Positions 37,692 to 47,100 are shown, numbered from the stretch's first letter. The stretch is DNA of 64,000 nt from Serinicoccus profundi (GCF_008001015.1 NZ_CP042862.1:2108001-2172000); one strand, 5' to 3'. The notes: a model not told the origin generated them from the letters alone. Numbers and translations are program-made.

Positions 37692-39257
37692 ATGGACTAC
37701 CCGACGACGCTCCTGGACGAGCCCACCGGTGAGCTGCTGCGACGCCTCGTGGCGGGGACCTCGGCGCACCGCGAGGACCTCTTGCGGGCCCGCAAGGAGC
37801 AAGCCCGCGCGGTGCGCGCCGGGGCCGAGCTGACGCAGTCAGCGGAGGGCGCGGCCATCCGCGAAGACGACTCGTGGCGGGTGGCCCCTCCCCCGGCCGA
37901 CCTGACCTACCGTCTCGTCGAGCTCGCGACGCCGGCCTCTGCGGAGCATGCGACCGCGGCCCTGGCCTCCCGCGCCGACGTGTGGGTGGCCGACCTGGAG
38001 GACATGCTCGTGCCGACCTCGGCCCGCCTCGTGGCGGCCCAGCGGGCGATCGAGGACGTCGCCGCCACCCGCACGGGCGACGCCCAGCCGGGGGTGCCGA
38101 CCCTCATGGTCCGACCCCGCGGCCTGCACCTGGACGAGGCGCACCTGCAGGTGGACGGCGCCTCGGCGAGCGCCTCGACGGTCGACTCCTTCACCTTCCT
38201 GGCCCGGTGCGGCCAGACGTTGCTCTCGAACGGCACCGCGCCATACCTCTATCTGCCCAAGCTGGAGACGGCGGCCGAGGCCGTGTGGTGGGACGAGATG
38301 ATCACCCAGGCCGAGTCGCTGCTCGGGCTGCCGTACGGCTGCACCCGGGTCAGCGTGCTGGTGGAGACGGTGCAGGCGACCTACGAGCTCGAGGAGATCG
38401 TGCACGCGCTCCGCGAGCGGATCACCGGGCTGGCGGCGGGTCGGTGGGACTACATCTTCTCCCACCTGCGGACCTACGGGACCCGCAGCGACCACCTCCT
38501 GCCCGACCGCGACGCGTTCACGATGAACACGCGCTTCCTGCGCAGCTACACCTCGCTCATCGTCGGGGTGTGCCACCGGCGCGGGGTCCAGGCGATCGGC
38601 GGCCCCATCGCGCTCGCCGCCAGCGGGCCGTTCGACGAGTCGGTCGCGATGACCCACGCCAGGGTGCACCGCGACAAGGCCCGCGAGGCCAAGCAGGGCT
38701 TCGACGGGGCGTGGGTGGTGCACCCGGGCATGGTCGCCGTCGCGCGGGCCCCCTTCGAGGAGCGCGACCGGCTGCGGGCCGAGGGCGTGTGGACCGAGCC
38801 CGACACGAGTCGAGCGGCGACCATCGACCCGGTGGCGCTGCGCGACGTGAGCGCGATCCCGGGAGCATCGACGCTCACCGGGGTCCGCACGGCGCTGCGC
38901 TCCTCGCTGAGCTATCTCACCGGCTGGCTGGCCGGGGAGGGCACGGCGGTCCTCGCCGGTCACATCGAGGACTTCGGCACGGTGGAGCTCAACCGGATGC
39001 AGCTGTGGCAGTGGCTCAGCCACGGGCAGCGACTCGCGGAGGGCCCGACGATGTCCGAGCTGCTGCTGGACCGGATGCTCGAGGACGAGGTCGCGCTGCT
39101 GCGGCGGCGCGGCGCGCGCGAGGACCTGCTCGAGCACGCGGTGCGGCTGCTGCGCAGCTCGGTCGTCGCGCCCGAGCCGCCCGCCTTCCTCTCCCAGCAG
39201 GCCTACGACGTGCTGCTGTCGCTGGACGAGGCCGGTCAGGAGAGCGACGTCGCCTGA
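37692..39257 (+). CDS. aceB: Malate synthase A
   Basis: 521 residues from ATG at 37692. TIM barrel with the metal/glyoxylate residues in VADLEDMLVPT, the MVRPRGLHLDE and GRWDYIFSHLRT signatures. It condenses glyoxylate with acetyl-CoA. Actinobacteria often carry GlcB; this one is the AceB form with the shunt genes together. Just after its stop, four copies of a 25-base unit fill the gap to the next gene. Confidence 0.95.
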   Translation: MDYPTTLLDEPTGELLRRLVAGTSAHREDLLRARKEQARAVRAGAELTQSAEGAAIREDDSWRVAPPPADLTYRLVELATPASAEHATAALASRADVWVADLEDMLVPTSARLVAAQRAIEDVAATRTGDAQPGVPTLMVRPRGLHLDEAHLQVDGASASASTVDSFTFLARCGQTLLSNGTAPYLYLPKLETAAEAVWWDEMITQAESLLGLPYGCTRVSVLVETVQATYELEEIVHALRERITGLAAGRWDYIFSHLRTYGTRSDHLLPDRDAFTMNTRFLRSYTSLIVGVCHRRGVQAIGGPIALAASGPFDESVAMTHARVHRDKAREAKQGFDGAWVVHPGMVAVARAPFEERDRLRAEGVWTEPDTSRAATIDPVALRDVSAIPGASTLTGVRTALRSSLSYLTGWLAGEGTAVLAGHIEDFGTVELNRMQLWQWLSHGQRLAEGPTMSELLLDRMLEDEVALLRRRGAREDLLEHAVRLLRSSVVAPEPPAFLSQQAYDVLLSLDEAGQESDVA

Positions 39258-39378
39258 CCCACCGGGCGCCGCAGATGGTCGCCCTGACACCCACCGAGCG
39301 CCGCAGATGGTCGCTCCTGTGCCCACCGAGCGCCGCAGATGGTCGCCCTGACACCCACCGAGCGCCGCAGATGGTCGC
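39258..39378. repeat. Four-copy 32-bp tandem repeat filling the aceB-amidohydrolase gap
   Basis: A 25-base unit (CCCACCGAGCGCCGCAGATG plus GTCGC) starts at 39258, 39290, 39322 and 39354, exactly 32 bases apart. The first copy has one change (G for A). The 7-base linkers alternate CCTGACA, TCCTGTG, CCTGACA, so the array is also a 64-base dimer. It ends at the stop codon of the minus-strand gene. Confidence 0.95.
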
Positions 39379-40461
39379 TCAGTAAGGCCGCCCGCGCAGG
39401 ATGACGTGCGCCGGGTCAGCCAGGACGCGCACGTCAGCCCGCGGGTCCTCGGCGTAGACGACGAGGTCGGCCGACTCCCCCTCGGCGATTCCCGGGCGGC
39501 CCAGCCAGTCGCGGGCGGCCCAGGTCGCGGCGCCGAGCGCCTCGAGCGCGCTCAGGCCCGCCCGGCTCAGCGCCTCGACCTCCTGGGCCACGAGACCGTG
39601 CGGCAGCTGGCCGCCGGCGTCGGTGCCGACATACACCGGTATGCCTGCCTCGTGGGCCTTGGCCACCGTCTCGTGGCGGCGTGCGTAGAGGTCCATCATG
39701 TGGTCGGCGTAGGTGGGGAACTTGCCGCGTCCCGCCTCGGCGAAGCCCGGGAAGTTGTCGATGTTGACCAGGGTCGGCACGATGGCGATCCCCTGCCGGG
39801 CGAAGGTGTCGATGGTCTCGTCGACGAGCCCCGTGGCGTGCTCGATGCAGTCGGTGCCGGCGGCCGCGAAGTCGACGAGGGACTGCTCGCCGAAGCAGTG
39901 GGCCGTGACCCGCGCCCCCTCCTCGTGCGCGGCGGCGATGGCCTCGGTCAGCACCTCCACCGGCCAGCAGATGCCGAGGTCGCCGGTCTCCCGGTCGATC
40001 CAGTCGCCCACGAGCTTGACCCAGCCGTCCCCCGCCCGCGCCTCCTGCCGGACGTAGGCGACGAGGTCCTCGGGCTCGACCTCCCAGGCGAAGTTGCGGA
40101 TGTACCTCTTGGTCCGCGCGATGTGCCGGCCCGCACGGATGAGACGGGGCAGGTCCTCGCGTTCCTGCACCCATCGGGTGTCCGCAGGGCTCCCCGCGTC
40201 CCGCAGGAGCAAGGCTCCGGCGTCCCGCTCGGCCAGCGCGTGCTCCTCGGCGCGCGCGTCGTCGACGGCACCGTGCGCCTCGAGCCCGACGTGGCAGTGC
40301 GCGTCGACCAGGCCGGGGAGGGCATACCCCCGGATCGTCTCGACCTCGGCGCCGGCCGGGGCGGTGCGGCTGATCCGACCGTCGACGACCCAGATCTCGC
40401 CCAGGACCTCCTCCGGTCCGACCAGGATCTGTCCCTCGATGTGCAGCACCGGTGCGCTCAC
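39379..40461 (-). CDS. Metal-dependent amidohydrolase
   Basis: 360 residues from GTG at 40461 with GGAGA upstream. Amidohydrolase superfamily: HxH in VDAHCHVG (near 59-61), later histidines in TAHCFGE and EHATGL, and the catalytic Asp in VGTDAGGQ. A carboxylated lysine candidate lies in DGWVKLVGD. Resembles imidazolonepropionase- or prolidase-like members; the substrate is not predictable. TACGGT on the minus strand at 40499-40504 is a possible -10. Confidence 0.88.
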   Translation of the reverse strand: MSAPVLHIEGQILVGPEEVLGEIWVVDGRISRTAPAGAEVETIRGYALPGLVDAHCHVGLEAHGAVDDARAEEHALAERDAGALLLRDAGSPADTRWVQEREDLPRLIRAGRHIARTKRYIRNFAWEVEPEDLVAYVRQEARAGDGWVKLVGDWIDRETGDLGICWPVEVLTEAIAAAHEEGARVTAHCFGEQSLVDFAAAGTDCIEHATGLVDETIDTFARQGIAIVPTLVNIDNFPGFAEAGRGKFPTYADHMMDLYARRHETVAKAHEAGIPVYVGTDAGGQLPHGLVAQEVEALSRAGLSALEALGAATWAARDWLGRPGIAEGESADLVVYAEDPRADVRVLADPAHVILRGRPY

Positions 40462-40536
40462 GTCGCGTCTCCTTCGTCGCAGGTATGCCGTCCGACCCCA
40501 CCGTATCCGGCCGCCGGGTCCGTAGACTTGCCCCTC

Positions 40537-41229
40537 GTGCCCTCTCCCGTCAGCCCTGCCGCGCCGCCCTCCCGGGAACCGCTGCGCGTGCCGCGCGTCC
40601 ACCTGGGTGACCTGTTGCGTGATGCCGCGGCCGGCCGCTTCCCGGACCCGGACGGGTCGTTCTCCCGCGCTCCGGCCTGGAAGGACGGTGTGGAAGGGGC
40701 CATCGCCTTCACCGGCCATGCCGTCATGGTCGTCGGCGACGACGTGAGCGACGGCGAGCTGGCGGGCCTGGGCGTGCACGGGTTCGGCGGCGCGCACGAG
40801 CCCCGCACGACCCTCGCGCTCGCCGGCGAAGGACCGATCGGGGTGCTCGACGCGTTGCTCGTCGGGCACGGCACCGGCCGCGGTGGCCCGCTCGTGTCGA
40901 GACCTGACCTCGCCGTCACCGACCGCGCCGCCCACGCCGGTGAGTGGCGCACCGAGGTCGACGTCTACGGCCTGCCCGACCCCGAGATCTCCTCCCTCGC
41001 GACCTTGTCGCTGGGCATCGGAGGCCTACCCGAGGTGGGGATCCAGGCCGAGGACGGCCACGCCGCGACCCTCCTCGACGGCGTCCTGGGCCGGTTGCCG
41101 GCCGGTGAGGTCGTGCTCGCCTCGATCACCCCGGGCAACGCCCGGTCGCTGCGCTTCTTCCTGCGCCGAGGATTCCTCCCGGTCGCCAGCGAGCAGCTCT
41201 GGAAGCCCCGGCGGCCGGGGCGACGCTGA
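40537..41229 (+). CDS. GNAT-family acetyltransferase-like protein
   Basis: 230 residues from GTG at 40537. The C-terminal 70 residues look like the last strands of a GNAT fold (VLASITPGNARSLRFFLRRGFLPV); the N-terminal part lacks a clear acetyl-CoA loop. Target unknown. TAGACT ends eight bases before the GTG, suggesting a leaderless transcript divergent from the amidohydrolase gene. Confidence 0.65.
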   Translation: MPSPVSPAAPPSREPLRVPRVHLGDLLRDAAAGRFPDPDGSFSRAPAWKDGVEGAIAFTGHAVMVVGDDVSDGELAGLGVHGFGGAHEPRTTLALAGEGPIGVLDALLVGHGTGRGGPLVSRPDLAVTDRAAHAGEWRTEVDVYGLPDPEISSLATLSLGIGGLPEVGIQAEDGHAATLLDGVLGRLPAGEVVLASITPGNARSLRFFLRRGFLPVASEQLWKPRRPGRR

Positions 41230-41238
41230 CCTGCTTCC

Positions 41239-41820
41239 TCACACCAACCCGGCCGCCCGAGCCGGCTCGGCGTAGGCCCGGGCAAGGGAGTCGACGGTCT
41301 CGTGCGCGTTGAGCCCGCTGGGGTTGGGGACGACCCAGAGCTGTGCCCCCTCGAGGTCCTCCGGCTGGCGACCGGCCAGCGCCTTGCGCACCCCGAAGGC
41401 GCTGCGGTATGCCGTGATGCCGGCCACGGCGACCACGACCGGCCGGGTGCGACGCACCGTCGCGGTCAGCCGACCTCCGCCCTCACGGAGCTCCTCGGCA
41501 GTGAGCTCGTCGGCCCGGGCGGTGGCGCGACGGACGAGGTTGGTGATGCCGATCCCCCGGCGCAGGAGGTGGGCGCGGTCCTCGTCCGTCATCCCCGCCG
41601 ACGGGTCGACCGCCCGCTCGATGATGCCGGCGCGCAGCAGCGCGGGGTAGAAGCGGTTGACCGGGTGCGCGAAGTGCGTCTGGGTCGCCGCCGTCCACAG
41701 GCCGGGATTGATGCCGACGAAAAGCAGCCGCAGCGCCGGCCCGTCAGGCCCGGGCAGCAGGTCGGGCACCTCGGCGTCACGGAAGGACTCCAGCTGCTCG
41801 CGGCTGAAGCGCGCCGCCAT
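41239..41820 (-). CDS. mug: G/U mismatch-specific DNA glycosylase
   Basis: 193 residues from ATG at 41820, sharing a base with the stop of the M4 peptidase gene (TGATG). Uracil-DNA-glycosylase superfamily: active-site loop FVGINPGLW and the C-terminal NPSGLNAH motif. Removes uracil or ethenocytosine opposite guanine. Confidence 0.93.
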   Translation of the reverse strand: MAARFSREQLESFRDAEVPDLLPGPDGPALRLLFVGINPGLWTAATQTHFAHPVNRFYPALLRAGIIERAVDPSAGMTDEDRAHLLRRGIGITNLVRRATARADELTAEELREGGGRLTATVRRTRPVVVAVAGITAYRSAFGVRKALAGRQPEDLEGAQLWVVPNPSGLNAHETVDSLARAYAEPARAAGLV

Positions 41821-42965
41821 CAGGTCACCTCGATGCCGACCCCGGCCCACGCCTCGAGCAAGGCGTCGAGCACCTCCGGCTCGTCGGCATACCTCTCCCC
41901 GGCGGACTGCACCGTCGCGGCGGCGAAAGTGGCGAAGTCGACGTCGCGCGGGAGACGACCCCGGGTGGCCAGGGTGTCGTACCAGACCCGCCCCGCGCGC
42001 TCCCAGGCGTTGCCCCCCAGGCTCGTCGCGAAGAGGTGGAACGCCTTGTTGGGGATGCCGGAGTTGATGTGGACCCCGCCGTTGTCGTTGTCGGCGTCGT
42101 GCGGGAGGTCGACGTAGTCGTCCATGTGGGCCGGCTGCGGGTCCTGGCCCAGCACCGGGTCGTCATAAGCCGTGCCCGGCTCCGCCATGGAGCGCAGCGC
42201 CCGCCCCTGGACCCGGTCGGTGAGCAGGGCTGACCCGATGAGCCAGTCCGCCTCCTGCGCCCCCTGCCCGAGGACCCACTGGCTCACGAGGGCCCCGACG
42301 ACGTCGCAGACCGACTCGTTGAGGGCTCCCGGCTGCCCGACGTAGGTCAGCCCCGCGGTGTACTGCACGAGCCCGTGGGCCAGCTCGTGGGCGATGACGT
42401 CCAGGCTCGCGGTGAACCGGGCGAAGTAGACGCCGTCGCCGTCACCGAAGACCATCTGGCGACCGTCCCAGAAGGCGTTGGCGTAGTCGCGCGCGTAGTG
42501 CACGGTGGCCGACAGGAGCAGCCCACGCCCGTCGAGGGAGTCGCGGCCGTAGGCCCGGGCCAGCAGCTCCCAGGTCGACCCGAGGCCGTCGTAGGCCTCG
42601 GTCGCCGCGACGTCACCGGTGGCCGGCTCGCCCTCGCCGCGCACCAACCGACCCGGCAGGCTCGTGCCGCCGTCGGCGTCGTGGATCCGCCGCTCGGGAC
42701 CGGCCTCCTCCGGCACCGCGCCGGCCCAGGCGGCCTGGAGGGTCGTGGAGGAGGCGCCCCGCTGACCGGGCATCGTCGCCGGCAGGATGCCGCCCTGCAG
42801 CGGTGCGTGCCCACCGGGCCACCGTGTGGCCTCGACCTCGCGGCGCCCGCGGGTGTCGGCGCTGTCGCGCAGCGTGAACTCCATCACCGGTGCGAGGTCC
42901 GGCTCGGCCTGGGCGATCCTCGCCAGGAGGTAGCCCGGGATGATCGTGCAACGTGTCCCCGTCAT
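41820..42965 (-). CDS. M4 family (thermolysin-like) metallopeptidase
   Basis: 381 residues from ATG at 42965. Zinc motif H193-ELA-H197 with third ligand E217 (GALNES) and the catalytic His region DNGGVHINSGIPNKAF. It lacks a signal peptide and the long FTP propeptide of secreted thermolysins, so it may be an intracellular form or use another route. A short RCTIIPGYLL opening is common to this actinobacterial subfamily. Probably co-transcribed with mug. Confidence 0.93.
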   Translation of the reverse strand: MTGTRCTIIPGYLLARIAQAEPDLAPVMEFTLRDSADTRGRREVEATRWPGGHAPLQGGILPATMPGQRGASSTTLQAAWAGAVPEEAGPERRIHDADGGTSLPGRLVRGEGEPATGDVAATEAYDGLGSTWELLARAYGRDSLDGRGLLLSATVHYARDYANAFWDGRQMVFGDGDGVYFARFTASLDVIAHELAHGLVQYTAGLTYVGQPGALNESVCDVVGALVSQWVLGQGAQEADWLIGSALLTDRVQGRALRSMAEPGTAYDDPVLGQDPQPAHMDDYVDLPHDADNDNGGVHINSGIPNKAFHLFATSLGGNAWERAGRVWYDTLATRGRLPRDVDFATFAAATVQSAGERYADEPEVLDALLEAWAGVGIEVT

Positions 42966-43014
42966 GATCCCCACTGTGCCATCCCGCTCCGACAGGCCCG
43001 CCCCGGAAGTGCCC

Positions 43015-44646
43015 TCAGCCCTTGCCGCCGTCGAGGTACTTCTCGAAGCCCTTCGGCAGCTTGAGGCCGGACAGGTCCTGACCGGGCACCGGGTCGTCCT
43101 CGGCGCCGGGAGCGCCGCCGCCGAAGGCACTCTCGAAGGACCGGTCGCGCGCCGCCTGCTCCTTCTGCACCGCCTCCCGCTCCTGCTGGGCCCGCTTGGC
43201 CGGGTTGCCCGACTTGCCCTTCTTGCGCTGCGGGGCCTTGCCCTTCTTGGCCGCGCCGCCACCGAGGCCGGGCATCCCCGGCATACCGGGCATGCCGCCG
43301 CCCTTCTTGAGCTGGCGCATCATCTTCTGCGCCTCACCGAAGCGCTCGAGCAGCTGGTTGACCTCGCTGACGCTGACGCCCGAACCGCGGGCGATGCGCG
43401 CGCGGCGCGAGCCGTTGATGAGCTTGGGGTGGCCACGCTCCTGGGGGGTCATCGAGCGCACCATGGCCTCGACCCGGTCGAACTCGCGCTCGTCCAGGGA
43501 GTCCAGCTGCTCCTTCATCCCCTGCATCCCCGGCATCATGCCGAGCATCTGCTTGAGCGAGCCCATCCGCTTGATCGCGGACATCTGCTCGAGGAAGTCG
43601 TCGAAGGTGAAGTCCTCGTCGGCCAGGAACTTGCGGGTCATCTCCCGCGCCTGGGCGGCGTCGAAGGCCTTCTCCGCCTGCTCGATGAGGGTCAGCACGT
43701 CACCCATGTCGAGGATGCGCGAGGCCATCCGGTCGGGATGGAAGAGCTCGATGTCCTTGACGCCCTCACCCGTGGAGGCGAAGAGGATGGGCTGGCCGGT
43801 CACCGTCGCCACCGAGAGGGCGGCACCACCGCGCGCGTCACCGTCGAGCTTGGAGAGCACCGAGCCGGTGATCCCGACCCCGTCGGCGAAGGCCTTGGCC
43901 GTCTCCACGGCCGCCTGCCCGATCATCGCGTCGATGACGAAGAGCACCTCGTGGGCCTGCGTCTCCAGCCGGATGTCGTGCGCCTGACGCATGAGGTCGA
44001 CATCGACCGCCAACCGACCGGCGGTGTCGATGATGACCACGTCGTGACCCTTGCGACGCGCCTCCTCGACCCCGTCGACGGCGACGTCGACCGGGTCACC
44101 GAAGGAGCGGGTCCCCTCCCCCGACTCCAGGCTCGCGTCGTGGCCGAGCATGTTGCCCCGCTCGGGGGCGAAGACCGGCACCCCCGCGCGCTGGCCCACC
44201 ACCTCGAGCTGGGTGACGGCGTTGGGTCGCTGGAGGTCGGCCGCGACGAGCAGCGGGGTATGCCCCTGGTCGGCCATCCACTTGCCGAGCTTGCCGGCGA
44301 AGGTCGTCTTGCCCGAGCCCTGCAGGCCCGCGAGCATGATCACCGTCGGCGGCGTCTTGGCGAGGTTGAGCCGCCGGGTCTGCCCACCGAGGATCGCGAC
44401 GAGCTCCTCGTTGACGATCTTGACGATCTGCTGCGCCGGGTTGAGGGCCTGGTGCACCTCGGCCCCCAGGCCACGCTCGCGGATCCGTCCGGTGAACTCC
44501 TTGACCACCGGCAGCGCCACATCGGCGTCCAGGAGGGCCATCCGGATGTCGCGGACGGTGGAGTTGAGGTCGGACTCGGTGACGGTGCCCTTGCGCTTGA
44601 GGTTGCGGAAGGTATCCGTCAGGCGGTCGGAGAGACTGGTGAACAC
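43015..44646 (-). CDS. ffh: Signal recognition particle protein Ffh
   Basis: 543 residues from GTG at 44646. NG GTPase domain: GLQGSGKTT, DTAGR, SKLDGDARGG; C-terminal methionine-rich M domain with SGVSVSEVNQLLERF and repeated GMPGMPG, then a Lys/Gly-rich tail. Binds 4.5S RNA and signal sequences. TATCCT seven bases before the GTG fits a leaderless promoter. Confidence 0.97.
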   Translation of the reverse strand: MFTSLSDRLTDTFRNLKRKGTVTESDLNSTVRDIRMALLDADVALPVVKEFTGRIRERGLGAEVHQALNPAQQIVKIVNEELVAILGGQTRRLNLAKTPPTVIMLAGLQGSGKTTFAGKLGKWMADQGHTPLLVAADLQRPNAVTQLEVVGQRAGVPVFAPERGNMLGHDASLESGEGTRSFGDPVDVAVDGVEEARRKGHDVVIIDTAGRLAVDVDLMRQAHDIRLETQAHEVLFVIDAMIGQAAVETAKAFADGVGITGSVLSKLDGDARGGAALSVATVTGQPILFASTGEGVKDIELFHPDRMASRILDMGDVLTLIEQAEKAFDAAQAREMTRKFLADEDFTFDDFLEQMSAIKRMGSLKQMLGMMPGMQGMKEQLDSLDEREFDRVEAMVRSMTPQERGHPKLINGSRRARIARGSGVSVSEVNQLLERFGEAQKMMRQLKKGGGMPGMPGMPGLGGGAAKKGKAPQRKKGKSGNPAKRAQQEREAVQKEQAARDRSFESAFGGGAPGAEDDPVPGQDLSGLKLPKGFEKYLDGGKG

Positions 44647-44653
44647 CCGCCCA

Positions 44654-44659
44654 AGGATA
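44654..44659 (-). promoter_or_regulatory. Putative leaderless -10 box of ffh
   Basis: Minus-strand TATCCT ends seven bases before the ffh GTG, with no Shine-Dalgarno sequence between. Confidence 0.5.
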
Positions 44660-44740
44660 CGTGCCAGGCCCCGAGCCTCACGTCGCGCGTCCACCGGCCC
44701 TCGCCGTGCCCGGAGGCGGGGCGCTCCGCATACTGGTGTC

Positions 44741-45679
44741 GTGCCCCTCCCTCCCCTCGCCGCCGACGCGCGCCGCCGGCTCTCCCTCGCGCTGCGCGAC
44801 CGGGTCGCCGGTCCGGACGCCGAGCGACGGGCCCACGCCATCTGGCTCGCGCCGGGCCCACGACGCTTCGCCCCTGACGACCCCATCTGCCGCGTGCACG
44901 GCCATGCCGGGATGTATGCCGGTGGCATCCGCGCGCTGCTGCTCCAAGCGCTGCACCCGCTCGCGATGGCCGGCGTGGGCGAGCACTCGGGATACCGCGG
45001 TGACCCGTGGGGGCGGCTGCAGCGCACCAGCGAGTTCATCGCGATGACGACCTACGGGCCGCTCGAGTCCGCCCAACGGGTCATCGACCGGATCAACCGG
45101 GTGCACCGCACGGTTGTCGGTACCACGAGCGACGGGCGACGGTATGCCGCCACCGACAGCCACCTGCTGCGCTGGGTGCACGTCGCCGAGATCGACAGCT
45201 TCCTCGTGGCCCACCAGCGCTACGCACGCACCCCGCTGACACCTGCCGAGGCCGACACCTACGTCGCGCAGACCGCCTGGGCCGCCGAGCAGCTGGGCGT
45301 CCTCGACCCGCCACGGACGGCGGGCGAGCTGGACGCGGCCCTCACGGCATACCGGCCCGAGCTGGAGACGAGCGACGGGGCCCGCGACGTCGCACGCTTC
45401 CTGCTCGCCGAGCCGCCGCTGCCCTGGGTCGCACGGCCGGGCTTCTGGATGCTCGCCGCCGGGGCGCTCACCATGCTGCCCGGGTATGCCCGCGACCTGC
45501 TCGACCTGCGCCTCCCGCCGACCTGGCGCGCCGCGGAGCCGGCCGCGCTCGCGCTCCTCGACCCGGTCGGTCGGCTCGGCACCGCCGCCGTCGGCTGGGC
45601 ATTGGCCAACCCCGAGGACCCCCGCAACGCCCCCACCAGCTCGGCGGTGCTGGACCGCACCGGCCGCCCTCCGGCCTAG
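44741..45679 (+). CDS. Oxygenase MpaB-family protein (DUF2236)
   Basis: 312 residues from GTG at 44741. Helical heme-type family signature: VHGHAGMYAGGIRALLLQALHPLAMAGV-like stretch near residue 55, HSGYRGDPWGRLQRT, and a central LRWVHVAEIDSFL. Members include latex-clearing and mycophenolate-related oxygenases; the substrate here is unknown. CATACT six bases before the GTG is a leaderless -10 candidate. Confidence 0.88.
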   Translation: MPLPPLAADARRRLSLALRDRVAGPDAERRAHAIWLAPGPRRFAPDDPICRVHGHAGMYAGGIRALLLQALHPLAMAGVGEHSGYRGDPWGRLQRTSEFIAMTTYGPLESAQRVIDRINRVHRTVVGTTSDGRRYAATDSHLLRWVHVAEIDSFLVAHQRYARTPLTPAEADTYVAQTAWAAEQLGVLDPPRTAGELDAALTAYRPELETSDGARDVARFLLAEPPLPWVARPGFWMLAAGALTMLPGYARDLLDLRLPPTWRAAEPAALALLDPVGRLGTAAVGWALANPEDPRNAPTSSAVLDRTGRPPA

Positions 45680-45688
45680 GCGCGGCCC

Positions 45689-45847
45689 GTCAGCCCACGC
45701 TCCCATGGTCGACTTCCGCGGCCACGTCCGGTCCTCGCTCCGCTGCGGGTCCTCCGCGGCCTGTCAGCCGACGCTCCCATGGTCGACTTCCGCGGCCACG
45801 TCCGGTCCTCGCTCCGCTGCGGGTCCTCCGCGGCCTGTCAGCCGACG
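45689..45847. repeat. 74-bp tandem repeat at the end of ftsY
   Basis: The unit starting GTCAGCC(G/C)ACGCTCCCATG occurs at 45689 and 45763, and an 11-base partial third copy at 45837-45847 contains the ftsY stop and last codons. The copies differ by about one base. Inside are NcoI-, SalI- and SacII-type palindromes. It looks like duplication of the ftsY 3' end. Confidence 0.9.
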
Positions 45848-47025
45848 ATCGCCGAGACGAAGGCCTCCGCGTCGAACGGCGCCAGGTCGTCCGGACCCTC
45901 GCCGAGCCCGATGAGCTTGACCGGGACCCCGAGCTTGCGCTGCACGTTGACGACGATGCCGCCCTTGGCGGTGCCGTCCATCTTGGTGAGCACGATGCCG
46001 GTGATGGCGACCTCGCGGGCGAACTCCTCGGCCTGCCGCATGCCGTTCTGACCGGTCGTGGCGTCGAGCACGAGCAGGACCTCACCGACGGGGGCGACCT
46101 TCTCCACGACCCGCTTGATCTTGCCGAGCTCGTCCATGAGCCCGCGCTTGGTGTGCAGCCGCCCGGCCGTGTCGATGAGCACGACGTCGACCTCGGCCTC
46201 GACGCCGCCCTTGACGGCGTCGTAGGCCACGGACGCCGGGTCGGCACCCTCGGCGTGGGAGCGCACGGTGGGCACGCCCACCCGCTCCCCCCAGGTCTGC
46301 AGCTGGTCAGCAGCCGCGGCGCGGAAGGTGTCGGCCGCGCCGAAGAGCACGTCCTTGTCCTCGGCGACCAGCACCCGTCCGAGCTTGCCGACGGTGGTCG
46401 TCTTGCCGGTGCCGTTGACGCCCACGACGAGGATCACGGCGGGATGCTCGCCCTCGCGGCTGGCCCGGATCCGACGGTCGAGCGTCGGGTCGACCAGCCG
46501 CAGCAGGTCGTCGTGGAGCCACTGCTTGACCTGCGCGGCGTCCGTCGTGCCGTCGACCTTGACCTGGGTCCTCAGCGAGGCCACCAGCTCCTGGGTCGCC
46601 TCGACCCCGAGGTCGGAGGCCAGCAGGGTGTCCTCGACGTCCTCCCAGGCCTGCTCGTCCAGACCACCGCGTGACAACAGCGACAGCAGCGCCTGCCCGA
46701 TGGCGTTGTTGGAGCGGGCCAGCCGGGCCCGGAGACGCTGCAGCCGTCCGCGAGCGGAGTCGGGCCGCTCGAGCGTCGGGGTCGGCGCCGGGGGCTCCTC
46801 CACGGCGACCCCGCCGCCGCGGTTGTCGACCTCGCCGCTCCCCGCGGGCCGGTCCTCGACGAGGACATCGCCCTCCGGCGCGGCGTCCGGGGACCGACGG
46901 TCACGGTCCAGGGTCGCGGTGTCTCCGCCCCGGCCGCGCACCAGCGCGACCAGCAGCGCGAGACCCCCGAGCACCACGACGGTGACGAGGGTCAGGATCT
47001 CCCAGAGTTCGTTGATCGGTCCCAC
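45838..47025 (-). CDS. ftsY: Signal recognition particle receptor FtsY
   Basis: 395 residues from GTG at 47025. It begins with a membrane helix (WEILTLVTVVVLGGLALLVAL), then an acidic, Pro-rich A domain, then the NG GTPase: GVNGTGKTTTVGKLG, DTAGRLHTK and TKMDGTAKGG. Docks SRP to the membrane. The N-terminal helix is an actinobacterial trait. Final codons are inside the 74-base repeat unit. Confidence 0.97.
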   Translation of the reverse strand: MGPINELWEILTLVTVVVLGGLALLVALVRGRGGDTATLDRDRRSPDAAPEGDVLVEDRPAGSGEVDNRGGGVAVEEPPAPTPTLERPDSARGRLQRLRARLARSNNAIGQALLSLLSRGGLDEQAWEDVEDTLLASDLGVEATQELVASLRTQVKVDGTTDAAQVKQWLHDDLLRLVDPTLDRRIRASREGEHPAVILVVGVNGTGKTTTVGKLGRVLVAEDKDVLFGAADTFRAAAADQLQTWGERVGVPTVRSHAEGADPASVAYDAVKGGVEAEVDVVLIDTAGRLHTKRGLMDELGKIKRVVEKVAPVGEVLLVLDATTGQNGMRQAEEFAREVAITGIVLTKMDGTAKGGIVVNVQRKLGVPVKLIGLGEGPDDLAPFDAEAFVSAIVG

Positions 47026-47100
47026 GGGCGCCAGTCTGGCAGACCTGCGGCCCTTCCCCACATCGTGCGGGCACGACCCACGTCTGTCGGAGACTCCGCC

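Noticed and set aside
39258-39378. CRISPR-like array of four repeats
   Set aside because: The linkers are 7 bases and alternate between two sequences, there are no cas genes, and no spacer-sized unique sequence.
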